Of a stretch of 64,000 bases of DNA, positions 36,980 to 48,270 are shown in pieces. Both the position numbers and the translations under genes were made by a program. The stretch's first letter is position 1. Each line of letters begins with the position of its first letter. The notes under the pieces are model-generated. The model saw nothing but the letters and a program-made list of their open reading frames with translations. It was not told where the DNA came from and searched no databases. The DNA is from Diatrype stigma (lineage: Eukaryota > Ascomycota > Sordariomycetes > Xylariales > Diatrypaceae), in assembly GCA_022225965.2 (NCBI GenBank), contig JAKJXP020000098.1, forward strand, positions 1-64,000, written 5' to 3'.

Positions 36980-39356
36980 ATGCCAAGCAGTGAAGGAAGT
37001 CATCCTACCGGGCCCGACCTTGGTACGGTACCTTCTATAGAGATCGGGTCTTTTATCACAGCGTCGCCGCAAAACAGCGAGTTCATCGGCAGTTCCAGTG
37101 GTGTTTTCTTCGCCAATACTGTCTTTCGGGCTTTTGCTAAATCCACCCCAGGAGAAACGGCAACCCGCTCGGATGGCCCTAGTGTTCCGGATCCCGGCTC
37201 GATCTTGGGTTGTCTAGGGTCCTTAGAGAGCTCCCAGGAACAGGTCGTAGCCCCTATAGTCCTTGATCCAGGTGTCGCCAGTGATGCCAATAGGGAGTCG
37301 GCAACGCGGTCCTATGGTATCCTAGCCCCTGGCCTGGGAACTGCCCCTCCACCAGCCCTCGCCAAGAAGCTCTTGATGCTCTACTTCCAGCATTGGCACC
37401 CATTTTTCCCAATCCTTCACGGCCCAACTTTCTTCGACGAAGTCAACGCCTTCTACCAAGAGGATGGGAACTTAGACCTCAATCTCACAGCGGAAGAGGG
37501 CATGAAGAAAAGGCTATGCCGAGCAGTCACCTTCCAGTGCGTGTTCAACATCGTAGCTTGCACCAACAGCAGGCACGTCTTGGAGCCACCAAACAAGATT
37601 GGGTCGACCTCAGCCTTGATGGCCTTGCTCGGGTTGATATCAAGCTCTAACGATATCCCTTCACTTCAGGCCTTGCTCGTCGCGGAAATCTACCTCGTCG
37701 TGAACATGTCACTACGTAAAGCATCTACCATCAATGGATCAGTCACTCGCATGATCTATCATGCCGGGCTTCATCGCTGTCCATTCCGCTATGTCGCGTT
37801 GTCGCCGGAGGTGTGCGATATGCGCAAGCGAATCTTTTGGTCCGCGTACGTTCTCGATAGGAACATCAGCCAGCTTCTTGGCCATCCCTCATCAATACAG
37901 GACTCTCACGTTGATGTATGTATTCCCGGTTTAGCCGAGCTACATAGACCAGTGCAACCAAGGAACCGTTCAAATGAATCTTCTGCCTCCCTTGAGGATC
38001 AGGTCCGGGCACATCTACCAAAGAACCACGTTGGTCAAAGTCAGGAGGGTGATGTTAACACTCAGGTGCAATCGGATATCTCACTGCAAAGTCCTCTGAC
38101 CAATGCTTACGATGTCGATGACGGAAGCCCAAGTCGCAGTCAAAGAGGTTCAAAACCTGCAGCACACGAATACGTGCTAAGCTACTTGAGCACATACTCG
38201 CGACTAACTGGCGAAGTTGTCGACTTATTTCACCAATCGATACATAGTCGATCTGTTACCCGTGAGAAGATACATAGTCTGACATGTAGGATCCAATCGG
38301 TAAACGACTCCCCAGTCTTTGTGTATACCATTCCTACTTCCAGATATCAAACACTTGGTGAAAGCTAGCCACTGTATTCTATCCCTGAACCCTAGCTAGA
38401 GTCGAAGCTGACTGGTTTTCCTCAGTGGTGGAACGGATTGCCGCTGGCGTTTCAGGACATGTCTGAACATGACCCATTTGCCGCAGAGCCTTCCTACGTC
38501 GCCTTCTTTACTATGCTATACAAGTATCTGATCATACTTGCGAACCGACCCTTTCTCTCCTTGCCAACGCAACGGCCAGACTTCCAGTCTAGCCTACAGA
38601 CTGCTATCGGTGCTAGTTGCGCCATTGTGCAAAAGCTCAAGGGTCGCGCAGACGACATGTTCCTAATGGCATGGCCTGGGACGCTTCCTGCTGTATGGAC
38701 CTCGGGCTTGATCATAGCCTTCGCTAGTCACCTGAGGCTGTACCCTCTTGCCAAAGCTAAGCTGTATGTTTCTCACGAGCAGCTTCCTCGAACTAACCTG
38801 GAAGCTATTTGCCTAGAAAAGTCAACTAACGTCTGATTATAGAGAGATTGAGCACTGTTTGAAGCTGTTGGATATCATGGGTTCTAGGTGGCAGAGCGCA
38901 CGCCACTGCCATAGGGCCTTGAAGCGCCTGCTCGATCAGCTATCCAGTCAATCCACCGAAGGGCCTTCGGAAACCGGTTCTAGATCACCAAACTTACAAT
39001 CCGAAGACGTCTTCAGCTCTAGATCGCAGGCCGGTAATATGTCGCAAGAGCCTGGTAGTAGGCAGGGCCTAACAAGAGGTGCGAAGAGGAAATTCAATGA
39101 TGAAATGGGGTCTCGCCGAGGTGATCAGTTTCAAGCCGTAGACCCGCTTCCACACATAAGCACAGGCACTCTCCCGTTCCCAGTACTAGAATATAACGGG
39201 CCTGATTTCGGATTTGATGCTACACAGTTGTCCGGTCTAGGACCTCCTCATAACTTGGCGTCCGAGCCTAATTCCGACGCAGGCGGATTCTATGGCAACG
39301 TAGGCTGGGACGCCTTTATTCAGGGGCTCGGTATTGATAGCCGTTTCAATATATAG
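36980..39356 (+). CDS. Fungal-specific transcription factor domain protein lacking a zinc cluster
   Basis: Exons 36980-38299, 38426-38763 and 38843-39356 give 723 residues. Residues about 125-310 carry LYFQHWHPFFPILHGPTFFDEV, RMIYHAGLHRCPF and RKRIFWSAYVLDRNISQLLGHPSSIQDSHVDV, the hallmark of the fungal_trans (PF04082) middle homology domain of Zn2Cys6 regulators. Intron 1 restores IQSWWNGLPLAFQD, a typical continuation, and intron 2 restores LEIEHCLKLLDIMGSRW. The N terminus is Gly/Ser/Pro-rich with no C6 cluster and none was found upstream, so it either acts without DNA binding of its own or has lost its 5' exon. Its neighbours are metabolic genes, suggesting a pathway regulator. Confidence 0.8.
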
Positions 39357-39419
39357 TATATATATTCACATGATATTCCCAGGTATGCGCCACTATGTAC
39401 CGCAGGTACCCTCGACACA

Positions 39420-40200
39420 TTACCAAAGGAACTGTTCCTTGAACTCTCGGGGCAGGTCAATGGTCTCATCCTCGAGAGATAGGGAAGCCAGTGGAGAGGG
39501 TGCCTCTTGCCCATACCTCGAAGAGGAATCATACACAGAGGACCCCCTTATTTCAGGAGTGTCTTCATCTCCCAACTCCAACTCCTCTGCAACATTCGCA
39601 TCTGCACAAGATCCTTCGGGGGGCTTCGTTGGTTCCTCCCACTTATCATTCGCCCACCTCTTTATGTCATCTGCAGTCTTCAAGGGGTATTTCTCCCAGT
39701 GCGCAAGAAGCCTCACGCTTCCAGCTTTGCTGCTGTCAGTAGAAGAGGTCAACATCTTCGATGATACCCCTCTCTCCTGCCTATCGCTGAATGCAGCGCT
39801 GATTGTATCACCATCGACAACAGATAGAACCTGAAGCAAGGCGTTCTCCATCTCCTGCAATCGATGTTCCAGCGCTCCGGTATACCCTTTGGCCGGGCCT
39901 CTGCTTCTCGTCAGGTAGGCGGTCATATTACGTAGATAGGGGGCCTGGATGTTACCTCTTCTGTGGTCTGGGCCACGTGCATTCTCGATTGTGCGAACGG
40001 CAGCGGCCACAAATAGGTCTAACTAGGATTCAGCAGCGGAAGAAATCAGTGCAATGGCACACAGCATACCTTTCTCCATCACACTAGTTATACCAATAAT
40101 ATTAGCAACTGATATACGCGATCCTCACAGGCTGATCGAGTAGGTATCCGTTATTCACCTTCTGCTTTCGAGAGCGACACCCGCCTATCTCTCGCAGGTC
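39420..40200 (-). CDS. Short Zn2Cys6 transcription factor (start uncertain)
   Basis: Minus-strand exons: about 40200-40159, 40083-40070 (14 nt), 40018-39956, 39906-39420. Spliced sequence gives CRSRKQKCDGERPICGRC followed by RSHNRECTWP, five of six zinc-cluster cysteines with the correct spacing (C-x6-C-x6-C-x2-C-x6-C). It continues QKRSRGPAKGYTGALEHRLQEME, the usual linker and coiled-coil start. Introns are 75, 51 and 49 nt with CTRAY branch points. The protein ends FKEQFLW with no fungal_trans domain. The first cysteine must lie in an unseen upstream exon or has been lost. It is convergent with the regulator at 36980-39356, the two stop codons being 63 bp apart. Confidence 0.7.
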
Positions 40201-41023
40201 AGCCAATGTCGATCTGTAATCCTGGGAACACCAGGTAGAGGAACGTTCCGTAAATGGAAGGCTCCAGCCGAATTCGCGAAGTGGTGTGAAATAGGCGGCA
40301 GGAAGATAGGGGGGCCGTGGCCAGGTTCTAGAAATACGTACTACACACTATGCGACCCCTTGAAGACGAATTCATCGTCGAAAAACATGCAGTCGCGGCG
40401 TTCTAATGTGGATCATGCAATCATCTTTCGATCTAGCCATTGATCCGAAGCCCGAAGAGCAACACGATACAATACATATTGGTCAGAATAACGGCGATCC
40501 GGTCCCCTTTCATCTTCGCCTCAATATTTCATGAGCCCACCTTTGCAAGTGGCTAAACTACGCGATCGGCCATTCTTTTTAGCGATCGCCCCAAAGAAAC
40601 CAACATGGCTAGACGTAGTATCAAAATCCTCGGCGGAACTATGCATTGCCAGGCCAATCAACGTCGTCAACTACCCCTCTTCAGGCTCTTCTTAGGTAGT
40701 ATGCGTTGGAGTAGTCAAGGCGCGCCCTTCTTATCGCCTAAACCTTCAGCCGACGACATCCACAAGCCGACAGCTCCGTATCTTCGTTATGTCATCATGT
40801 GTTATAAGGAATGATTGGGTCCCTTTCGCCTGTTGGGGGCCATTTTACAGTGCTGTATCGAAGCAAGGGATGAGGACTACATGTGTTATATACAACGTCT
40901 ATCTGTGATTACCTCAAGAGAAATATCGCAGAATCTCGGGACCATCGACTAGTTACCCAGGTTTCATTTAACAGTCACCAACAGTACTAGTCTTCCTTCG
41001 AACGCAAAGACTTTCCTCTCACA
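40201..41023. promoter_or_regulatory. Region between the Zn2Cys6 gene and the hydrolase gene
   Basis: Divergent spacing of about 0.8 kb that presumably holds both promoters and possibly the first exon of the zinc-cluster gene. A plus-strand frame at 40605-40814 has no recognised domain. Confidence 0.35.
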
Positions 41024-42117
41024 ATGTTTGACGGGTTCGAATCCTTCAAGATCCGTACACAAGCCGACCCCGAGGTCGACATCTACGGGCTCAAGAGTGC
41101 GGGCTTCTCTCCCGAGCGCCCGGCGCTCCTGCTACTCCATGGCTTCCCCCAAACCCACCACATCTGGCACCGGGTGGCGCCCCCGCTCGCAGAGAAGTAC
41201 AACGTGGTCATGATCGACATCCGCGGGTACGGGCAGTCGTCGAAGCCGGGCAGCGTGTCGGCGTACGCCAAGAGCGCGATGGCGCGGGACTGCGTCGCCG
41301 TGATGGACGGCGTCTTCGGCGGCGGTGGCACCGAGCAGCAGCAGCAGCCGTTCTTCGTCTGCGCGCACGACCGCGGCGCGCGCGTCGCGCACAAGCTGTG
41401 CGTGGACTTCCCCGCGCGCGTGCGCAAGGCCGTCTTCCTCGACATCTGCCCGACCCTGGCCATGTACGCAAAGACCGACTACGCGTTCGCCACCGCCTAC
41501 TGGCACTGGTTCTTCCTGATCCAGAAGGAGCCCCTCCCGGAGTCCCTGATCGCGGGGAACGCCCACACTTTCGCCGAGCTGTTCATGGGCGGGCGCCAGG
41601 AGAAGGGGCTGCGCGTCTTCGATGAGGGGTGCTTTGATGTCTATGTCAAGAGCCTGGAAGATCCGGACACTGTCCATGCCAGTGAGTAGATCCCCTTCAA
41701 ACGGTTCGTATCGTGTCGCATTTCTGGCGATTACCCCCTAATGTACTATGCTTCGCACAGGGTCTTTACCCCTGAGAGTTTGGCCTATGTTTTTCGGTTT
41801 AGGTCCATGATGTAGACTGAAATCTGGCTAACTTTGGACTGACTCCTGCAGTGTGCCATGACTATCGAGCCAGTGCGACTCTCGATATGGACGAGGCCCG
41901 CGAAGATCTGAAAGCAGGGAGGTTGCTCAAGACCCCGCTGCTGGTGCTGTGGGGAAAGAACGGTGTAATCGAGAAGTGTTTCGATGCCCTCAAGGAGTGG
42001 CGTGCTGTGGCAGAAGACGGGGTTACAGTCCAGGGTCACAGCGTAGATTCAGGACATTACATCCCTGAAGAGGCATCCGAGGAGCTCACCTCTGCTGTCC
42101 TCGAGTTTCTAGTATAA
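41024..42117 (+). CDS. Alpha/beta hydrolase, haloacetate (fluoroacetate) dehalogenase-like
   Basis: Two exons, 41024-41681 and 41852-42117, give 307 residues. HGFPQTHHIWHRVAP (residue 39) forms the oxyanion region. FVCAHDRGARVAHKL has the nucleophile Asp116 with Arg117 and Arg120. FLDICPT supplies Asp140, YWHWFFL supplies His161/Trp162, MCHDYRASAT supplies Tyr224 and GHYIPEEA supplies His288. From memory, the bacterial fluoroacetate dehalogenase uses Asp110, Arg111, Arg114, Asp134, His155, Trp156, Tyr219 and His280. The spacing here is the same up to Trp and within two residues afterwards. The predicted reaction is hydrolytic dehalogenation of 2-haloacetates, or hydrolysis of a related alpha-substituted acid. 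GC content is high. A Gln run (residues 105-108) lies in a loop. Confidence 0.85.
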
Positions 42118-42926
42118 TGCTATATGCTCAGATATATCTAATCGGAGCGAGTTGAGAAACCTTCAATTCGGAACCAGCACGATCTCGCGATCTCCCCCCA
42201 TGCAACTTCTACTATCAGCTCGAATTCGATGGTGATGATTGTATTTCATCCGTCAGCTCTCGTGACCTTCTTCATCATTTGAATAATGGAGACGTACTAA
42301 AGTAGGAAGTCCCTAAGGAACTTTCGTGCTCGTGTATTCCCCCGTATTCAAGTGAACAAAGTTTGATGTGCAGTAGCAGCTTAGGCGAACTGGAAGACTG
42401 GGTCATTGAACAGCCACAACCTGAGAGCCAACATCGACGAGGGCAACGTAGCTAAAGGCAATGGATTCATGATGATGTCTCGTCCGGGCTTTAGGCCGGC
42501 ACTAGCATTGAAGAGGCGTTGACTTGTCGGCTGTTTGATCAAGTAGAGCTTCACTAATCCATCACGAATACACATAGAAAATATCCTCCGATCCCGGAAT
42601 CCCAACCCCGAAAAATAGGCGTTTTTCAGGGGTTTCTACAACGAATAGCCAGTAGCTCATCCTACGCTATGATCGGTGGAACGTAAAGTCGGGAGGGTGA
42701 AAGCCAACCTTGGAGTTACCAAGCGTCGGGTATTTCTTTAACCGACCAAAGTCATCGGGAACATGGAGAGGACCCGGCGCAAATACGTCCGAGTTCGCTA
42801 TAATAAATCCGGACAACCAGCACCAACCGACCGCATGGGCTCCTGCTTCTATCGTATCATTGAACAATAGTAGGGAACAAGGGAAAAGGGAAACAGGACC
42901 AAAATAATACTTCAGTCAATACAATT
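42118..42926. promoter_or_regulatory. Intergenic between hydrolase and dehydrogenase genes
   Basis: Short frames at 42381-42605 and 42667-42907 have no recognisable domains. It probably contains the promoter of the downstream dehydrogenase. Confidence 0.35.
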
Positions 42927-44051
42927 ATGATGGCGGAAACAACAACAGCAAAACCAGCCCCGAACAAGCCCCTCCGGATCGCCGTCATCCCCGGCGACGG
43001 CATCGGGACGGAGGTGATGCCGTACGGAGTGCGGGCTCTGGAGGCAGCGGCCTCAGTCTTCGGGCTCTCGCTCGAATTCGAGACGTTCGACTTCGCCAGC
43101 TGCGCGTACTACGCGCAGCACGGGGACATGCTCCCAGCGGACTGGAAGGAGACGCTGATGCGGTTCGACGCCATCTACTTCGGGGCGGTGGGGCTGCCGG
43201 ACGCGGTGCCGGACGACGTGTCGCTCTGGGGCAGCCTGCTGAAGTTCCGGCGCGAGTTCGACCAGTACGTCAACCTGCGGCCGTGCCGGCTGCTTCCCGG
43301 CGTGCGGTCGCCGCTCGCGGGCCGGCGGCCGGGCGACATCGACTTCTGGATCGTGCGCGAGAACACCGAGGGCGAGTACAGCAGCATCGGGGGCACGATG
43401 TTCGCGGGCACGGCCCGCGAGACCGTCGTCCAGGAGACGGTGATGACGCGCGTCGGCGTCGACCGCGTGCTGCGGTACGCGTTCGAGCTGGCGCGGTCGC
43501 GCCCCCGCCGCCGCCTGACCAGCGCCACCAAGAGCAACGGCATCAGCATCACCATGCCGTACTGGGACGCGCGCGTGCGCGAGATGGCCGCCGGCTACCC
43601 CGACGTCGCGGTCGACAAGTACCACATCGACATCCTGACGGCGCACTTCGTGCAGCGGCCGCAGATCTTCGACGTCGTCGTCGGCAGCAACCTGTTCGGC
43701 GACATCCTGTCGGATCTCGGCCCCGCCTGCACGGGGACCATCGGCATCGCGCCGTCGGGCAACATCAACCCCGAGGGCACGTTCCCCAGCTTGTTCGAGC
43801 CCGTGCACGGCAGCGCCCCCGACATCGCGGGGAAAGGGATCGCGAATCCCGTCGGCATGATCTGGGCTGGCCAGATGCTGCTGCAGCACTTCGGCTTCCA
43901 GGAGGCTGCGGATGCGGTGCTGAAGGCCATCGAGGCGGTGCTGGCGAGGTCCGATCCCGAGGTCATAACGGCGGATATGGGGGGCAAGGGCACAACAAAG
44001 ACCTTGGGTGAGGCGATCGAGAAGGAGATATTAGCAGCAGGGGCTCCGTAA
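42927..44051 (+). CDS. Tartrate dehydrogenase / isopropylmalate-dehydrogenase-family oxidoreductase
   Basis: A single 374-codon frame without introns. LRIAVIPGDGIGTEV opens the family fold. FWIVRENTEGEYSSIGG is the substrate/metal loop, DKYHIDILTAHFVQRP and VVGSNLFGDILSDLGPACTG supply the metal-binding Asp residues, and SLFEPVHGSAPDIAGKGIANP forms the NAD-binding segment. The sequence resembles tartrate dehydrogenase/decarboxylase and D-malate dehydrogenase more than LeuB, because of the FRREFDQYVNLRPCRLLPG region. These NAD-dependent enzymes oxidise and decarboxylate hydroxy-diacids. Two ATGs (42927, 42930) could start it. Composition is very GC-rich at third positions, as in the hydrolase upstream. 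Confidence 0.85.
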   Translation: MMAETTTAKPAPNKPLRIAVIPGDGIGTEVMPYGVRALEAAASVFGLSLEFETFDFASCAYYAQHGDMLPADWKETLMRFDAIYFGAVGLPDAVPDDVSLWGSLLKFRREFDQYVNLRPCRLLPGVRSPLAGRRPGDIDFWIVRENTEGEYSSIGGTMFAGTARETVVQETVMTRVGVDRVLRYAFELARSRPRRRLTSATKSNGISITMPYWDARVREMAAGYPDVAVDKYHIDILTAHFVQRPQIFDVVVGSNLFGDILSDLGPACTGTIGIAPSGNINPEGTFPSLFEPVHGSAPDIAGKGIANPVGMIWAGQMLLQHFGFQEAADAVLKAIEAVLARSDPEVITADMGGKGTTKTLGEAIEKEILAAGAP

Positions 44052-44527
44052 ATACGACGTAAGGACACAACGAGGCTTCACCAGTTACTTGCTTTTTATT
44101 TTTGATCTTTTCGGTTTTATCTAATGAAACGGGCAAAAGCACAATGGTTTTCGTATTGAACTTCATGGAAAGGCCACACTTGCCCTGAGACTTACACCTT
44201 CAAGTGCAGTAGCTAGTGACTCGATAGAGCATCCCTAAATAAAAGGGGCAGACCGGGTGGGGCCGGAGGAACTCCTGGTCTTGGCCATCCGTTTTGCCAT
44301 CCGACAATCTAGATAGCAATGAATATCATCAAAATCATCATTCAAGGCACCAAATGGAACAGAGGGCTTAATTTTTCTGCCTTCAACAGTTGATCCAGAT
44401 GCATCGGGAATTGCGCAAGCAACGAAGGTAATCAGTAACTTCACATGTCTACCCAGTCCAGTATCCTGAACACCGCAACGCCAAACCATGCATTATACAA
44501 ACATTACCATCTAGTCGCTGTCACTTA
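44052..44527. other. Intergenic between convergent genes
   Basis: Holds the 3' untranslated regions of the dehydrogenase and KRE33 genes. No coding or structural feature recognised. Confidence 0.4.
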
Positions 44528-47500
44528 TTAGTGATGACCCTTCTTAGATTTCTTGGCTTTCTTCGACTTCTCCCCAAAAGCCTCCTCGTACACTTCCGCT
44601 GCGGTAGGACCAGCCTTTCTCTTGGACTTGCTGGACTTGATGCTCACGACCGGGTTTGATTGGCCGCGTTTGGTAGCAGTAAGCACCTGCTTCTCGGCAT
44701 CTTCCCAAGCCGGGGCATCGTTCTCTATCTCGAATCTGGGACATTGTTAGCATTGCTCATGTAGGATAATCCTGACTTATAACCTACTGATCAAGTGGCA
44801 GAGAGTCAATGAGTTCTCTCTGCTTTTGACGGCGTTCGAGGTCCTCGAGAGCTTCCTCGCCGCCCGCTTCCAATTCGGCCTCGAGAGACGTCTCAAGAGG
44901 TGCGAACTGGGTGTCCACCTTCTCGTCGTCATGCACGCCGCTAGCGTTTGCAACGCTTACTCCGATTGCATCAGCCTTGGGCATCTCGGCCTCGATAGCA
45001 CCAGATACGAGGGCACCGAAGTGCGATGCGATCTTCTTCATTGTCTTCATGAACATAGCCAGAAGCTGCGACGTGGGCATAGTCAATTCGTCTGCTATGG
45101 CATCGACCTCTTTGCGCTGTAAGCCTAAAGCCAGCAGTATCGCTTTTTGAACGCCGGACAGCTTGATGTCTTTCTCGAGACGCCCAGTGAAATACAAGGT
45201 GGCCAGGGTCGGAACGAGGTCAAGGATGACGTGGAAATCGAGAACATTATTGGCGTAGCTTTCTAACCGCTTCAAGTCGAAGGGCGAAAAGAGTGCGTCC
45301 AAATCCACCTTCGACAAAGATGTAGGGGTGTTCGATGTCGAGAGTTGGGAGCCAGAGGTGGCCGACTCATCGATACTTAAGGCTGTGATTGCAGAGAAAG
45401 TTCGGAATTGGTAGGAGAGTAGGGAGAGGAAGCGACGGTTGAAATCGTTGGCGTACTCCCCAAGCCAAGTTTTGTCGCCAGTCAGAGGCCGTAGCATAAC
45501 ACATGTATGCTCACCAGTCAGGTCGTTCGCAGTGAGGCGTAGGTAGACTGGGGCGAACGAAGCTCTCTTCCAGAACTTATGGAGGGGTTGCGTCAACCCA
45601 TATGAAACGCCGACATAGTCCAGGACCGCTGGTCGCCGTTCCTCGAGTTTTGCGAATAGGGGAGGCATCTTGCTGATGTCTCGAACCTTGATCTCTTCGT
45701 CCAGCAGATTGGAATCCGCGAGCTCTGCGTCTGTAACGCGAACCATGGCCTCCTCCATAGGCACATCAACGTCCTCCGATAAATTGGTGAATTTTCCCTC
45801 GTAGTAATCTACTAAGAGCTCGACAGCCTTCGCTCCGTACCCCATTCCAATATAATCGGGATGTGTAGCAATGCGCACCACTCGGGCCCCAGAGAGAGTG
45901 GCGAACTCATCATCCTGGAACTGCTGGCTGACCAGCCATGGAATCAGATCACCAGCGGGGCGTGATCCTCTACTGAGACTATTTAGTACACTTTGCCGGC
46001 TTATACGTCCCTCGAGAGCAACTTGGATAACGCAGAGAGGCTCGGGAAGACGGTTGCCCTCCGTCACAGGGGGTGTAAGAACGAAAAGTTCATGGGCTGG
46101 CGCATCGCTCATCAACTGTAGGTCGTCGGGTGAGTTCTTGTAATGACTCGCCACATAAAGCGCCACCATTTGCTGAAGGAACTTTTCAGAAACAGGGTGA
46201 AAAGAGAACAGGGTATCCCGGTTGACGTTGAAGAGCTGGCATTGCGCGGGATCTGGACATCCTTGCGTACTGAGTTTCGAACGAGATAGAGTAGCATCAA
46301 GGCACAAGAGACCGTTGAGCCATTTCTCAACAGAATCACCTTGGGCGTAACGTATAGGCTCTTGGAGGGTAATCTCCCTCAGTGAGCGGCCTCCGATGTG
46401 GCCTTCCTCGTTAACCCGGGATGTCTTGCCATTGGAACGATCTGCTACCTCGGTACCATCTGAAACAGCACCCGCTCTGGATTGATCACGCAACTGTTTG
46501 ATGAGCTTGAGCGATAAAGAACGGCCAGTACCTTCGTAGCCATGGATAGTGGAGGCCATGAAGACTAGGTACGGACCCATGAGCTTTCGTACAACAGGCA
46601 AGGGGATGGCAGCAGCCTCGTCGATGACAAGGAGTTCGGCTTGTCCGAGAACATGAGCATCCTGCGGCCTGATATACTGAATGGTTTGCCTATGTGCGCG
46701 GTGAATATTGACTCTGACGATGGCCTTGTTGAAATCGGGGTTGACGGATTGTATGATCGAGTAATCGGCATGTTCGTTATATGACAGGGCATCGAACCCT
46801 TTGAAGATGAACTCGAACAGTGTTTTCAAGTTTTCGGGAGACGGGGAAGTTATGAATATATTAGAATAACCGTGAGCCACCGCAGCGGCAATGGCGACTC
46901 CCAACGCAGCTGACTTTCCCCTACCACGGGCAGCCGTCAGAGTCACAGTGTTACGTAGGGTCTTCTCGGCAATGGCATCAACGAAGGTCAATACGGCCTT
47001 CGCTTGGTCGACAGTGCGAGCTAGGTTGATGAGGGAGCCAACGGGCTGGGTGTCTTGCAGAGATTCCCTGATACTTTCTAACTCCCTCTGCGACTCAGAT
47101 TTGGGCTGGTCTGGGTCAGCCGGCGGCAGAAGCTTTACACCCTTGCCACCGGATATAGGAAGAACATTGAGCTCATCATCAATGACCAGGCATGAATCGC
47201 AGCCGCCCAAGGAGAGCAGAAATCGTTCGTTGAATCGCGCGACAACATCGTCGTGGGCTTCGGTTCGATATCTCGAGTGTACGTCCATGGACAAGGTATA
47301 CAACTGTTTCAGACTAGCCATTCCATGCAGCAGGAGAACGACAAGGCCACCGCCCTCAACAGTCTCTATAGTTCGTGCCAGTATACTGGGGGTTATGGCG
47401 GGAAAATCTTGCAATACTGCCATGCCGTATGTGTTACCCAGGATCTTCTCAGTCTCCTTGTAATAAACATAACGGATGTTGTTGAGAGAAACAAACAGTT

Positions 47501-47882
47501 CGAAGGGATCTTCGGAGTTGGGGTCTCTCTGGCCTCGCTTGATTTCCTTCTTGATCTTGTTCTCGCGCTTCTTCCTGTGACTCGTGAAGCCCAGCAGCTT
47601 TTTCTTGTAGGCCCATAAAACCGACTTGTTCATCTTCAGGTCCATGCTGGACTTGATGTAGTGAAGGTGAACCAGAGCATCCTTGGCACGGTCCCCGACA
47701 ATGACGATGAAAGAGCGTTTCTTCTCTTGCGTCCCATTGCTTATCAGCGCCGGGATTCTCGAGTCCCTGTAGATCGACAAGCCAGGTTAGTATCAGCAAA
47801 GTATACTGCCTTTTGGTAGCCCGGTTGACTCAAACAATAACTAATGCATGCCAATAATCACTTACACTGCTTTCTGCGGCAT
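44528..47882 (-). CDS. KRE33: RNA cytidine acetyltransferase KRE33/NAT10
   Basis: Three exons: 47866-47882, 44788-47766 and 44528-44735, giving 1067 residues. The 17-nt first exon restores the conserved start MPQKAVDSRIPALI, and the last restores LPLDQFEIENDAPAWEDAEKQV plus a lysine-rich tail. TAARGRGKSAALG (about residue 285) is the Walker A loop, LLVIDEAAAIPLP (about 387) Walker B, and RVVRIATHPDYIGMGYG (about 640) the GNAT acetyl-CoA site, followed by the tRNA-binding C-terminal region. The enzyme makes N4-acetylcytidine in 18S rRNA and, with an adaptor, in tRNA, and is needed for small-subunit assembly in the nucleolus. Length fits the family. This core gene looks intact and is the best anchor for identifying the organism. 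Confidence 0.97.
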
Positions 47883-48067
47883 GTTGAATGGCTATATCCA
47901 GTTCGTGCGCGTTTGCACACGGATGCCGAGACGAGAGTTCTTCGAGTTGTAGACGGGGTGGACGGCAGGTGGACGGGAGCGTATGAAATTGAAATCTACA
48001 AAATGCGAATGCGACTCGCATTTTCGCATTTTCGCTCGCAGCTTCGCAGCTTCCGCCGAGTCGCATT

Positions 48068-48078
48068 TCAAAATTTTA
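48068..48078. promoter_or_regulatory. RRPE-like AAAATTTT element upstream of KRE33
   Basis: TCAAAATTTTA lies about 190 bp upstream of the KRE33 start. AAAATTTT is the core of the rRNA-processing element that precedes ribosome-biogenesis genes in yeasts. No PAC (GATGAG) site was seen beside it, so support is modest. Confidence 0.35.
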
Positions 48079-48241
48079 GTGGGGATTATGTTTCTGCCGG
48101 GCGGTCAGCTGTCGATTTATGGGGTGGTGGGCTGTCGGGCATAACGATGTGGGGCTTCGTATGGATCTAGCTTACCTAGGTAGGGGCTAATACAGTAGCT
48201 TGTAGTAGGTAATAGCCACAGTGCCAACTACCGCATAGTTG

Positions 48242-48270
48242 GACAGTCTGACAGTCTGACAGTCTGACAG
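48242..48270. repeat. Tandem repeat, 8-bp unit ACAGTCTG
   Basis: Three full copies and one partial copy of ACAGTCTG occur in the upstream region of KRE33. Confidence 0.85.

Noticed and set aside
36980..40200. A single Zn2Cys6 regulator split by an inversion (zinc cluster on minus, fungal_trans on plus, convergent ends)
   Set aside because: The zinc-cluster protein ends in a natural FLW terminus like known short regulators, and no inverted repeats mark breakpoints. Two separate genes is simpler.
41030..41050. B-box-like GGGTTCGAATCC
   Set aside because: It lies inside the hydrolase coding sequence and has no cloverleaf around it.
43053..43889. 278-codon minus-strand frame opposite the dehydrogenase
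   Set aside because: A shadow of the GC-rich coding strand, with Arg/Asp/Gly/Ala/His-rich composition and no domain.
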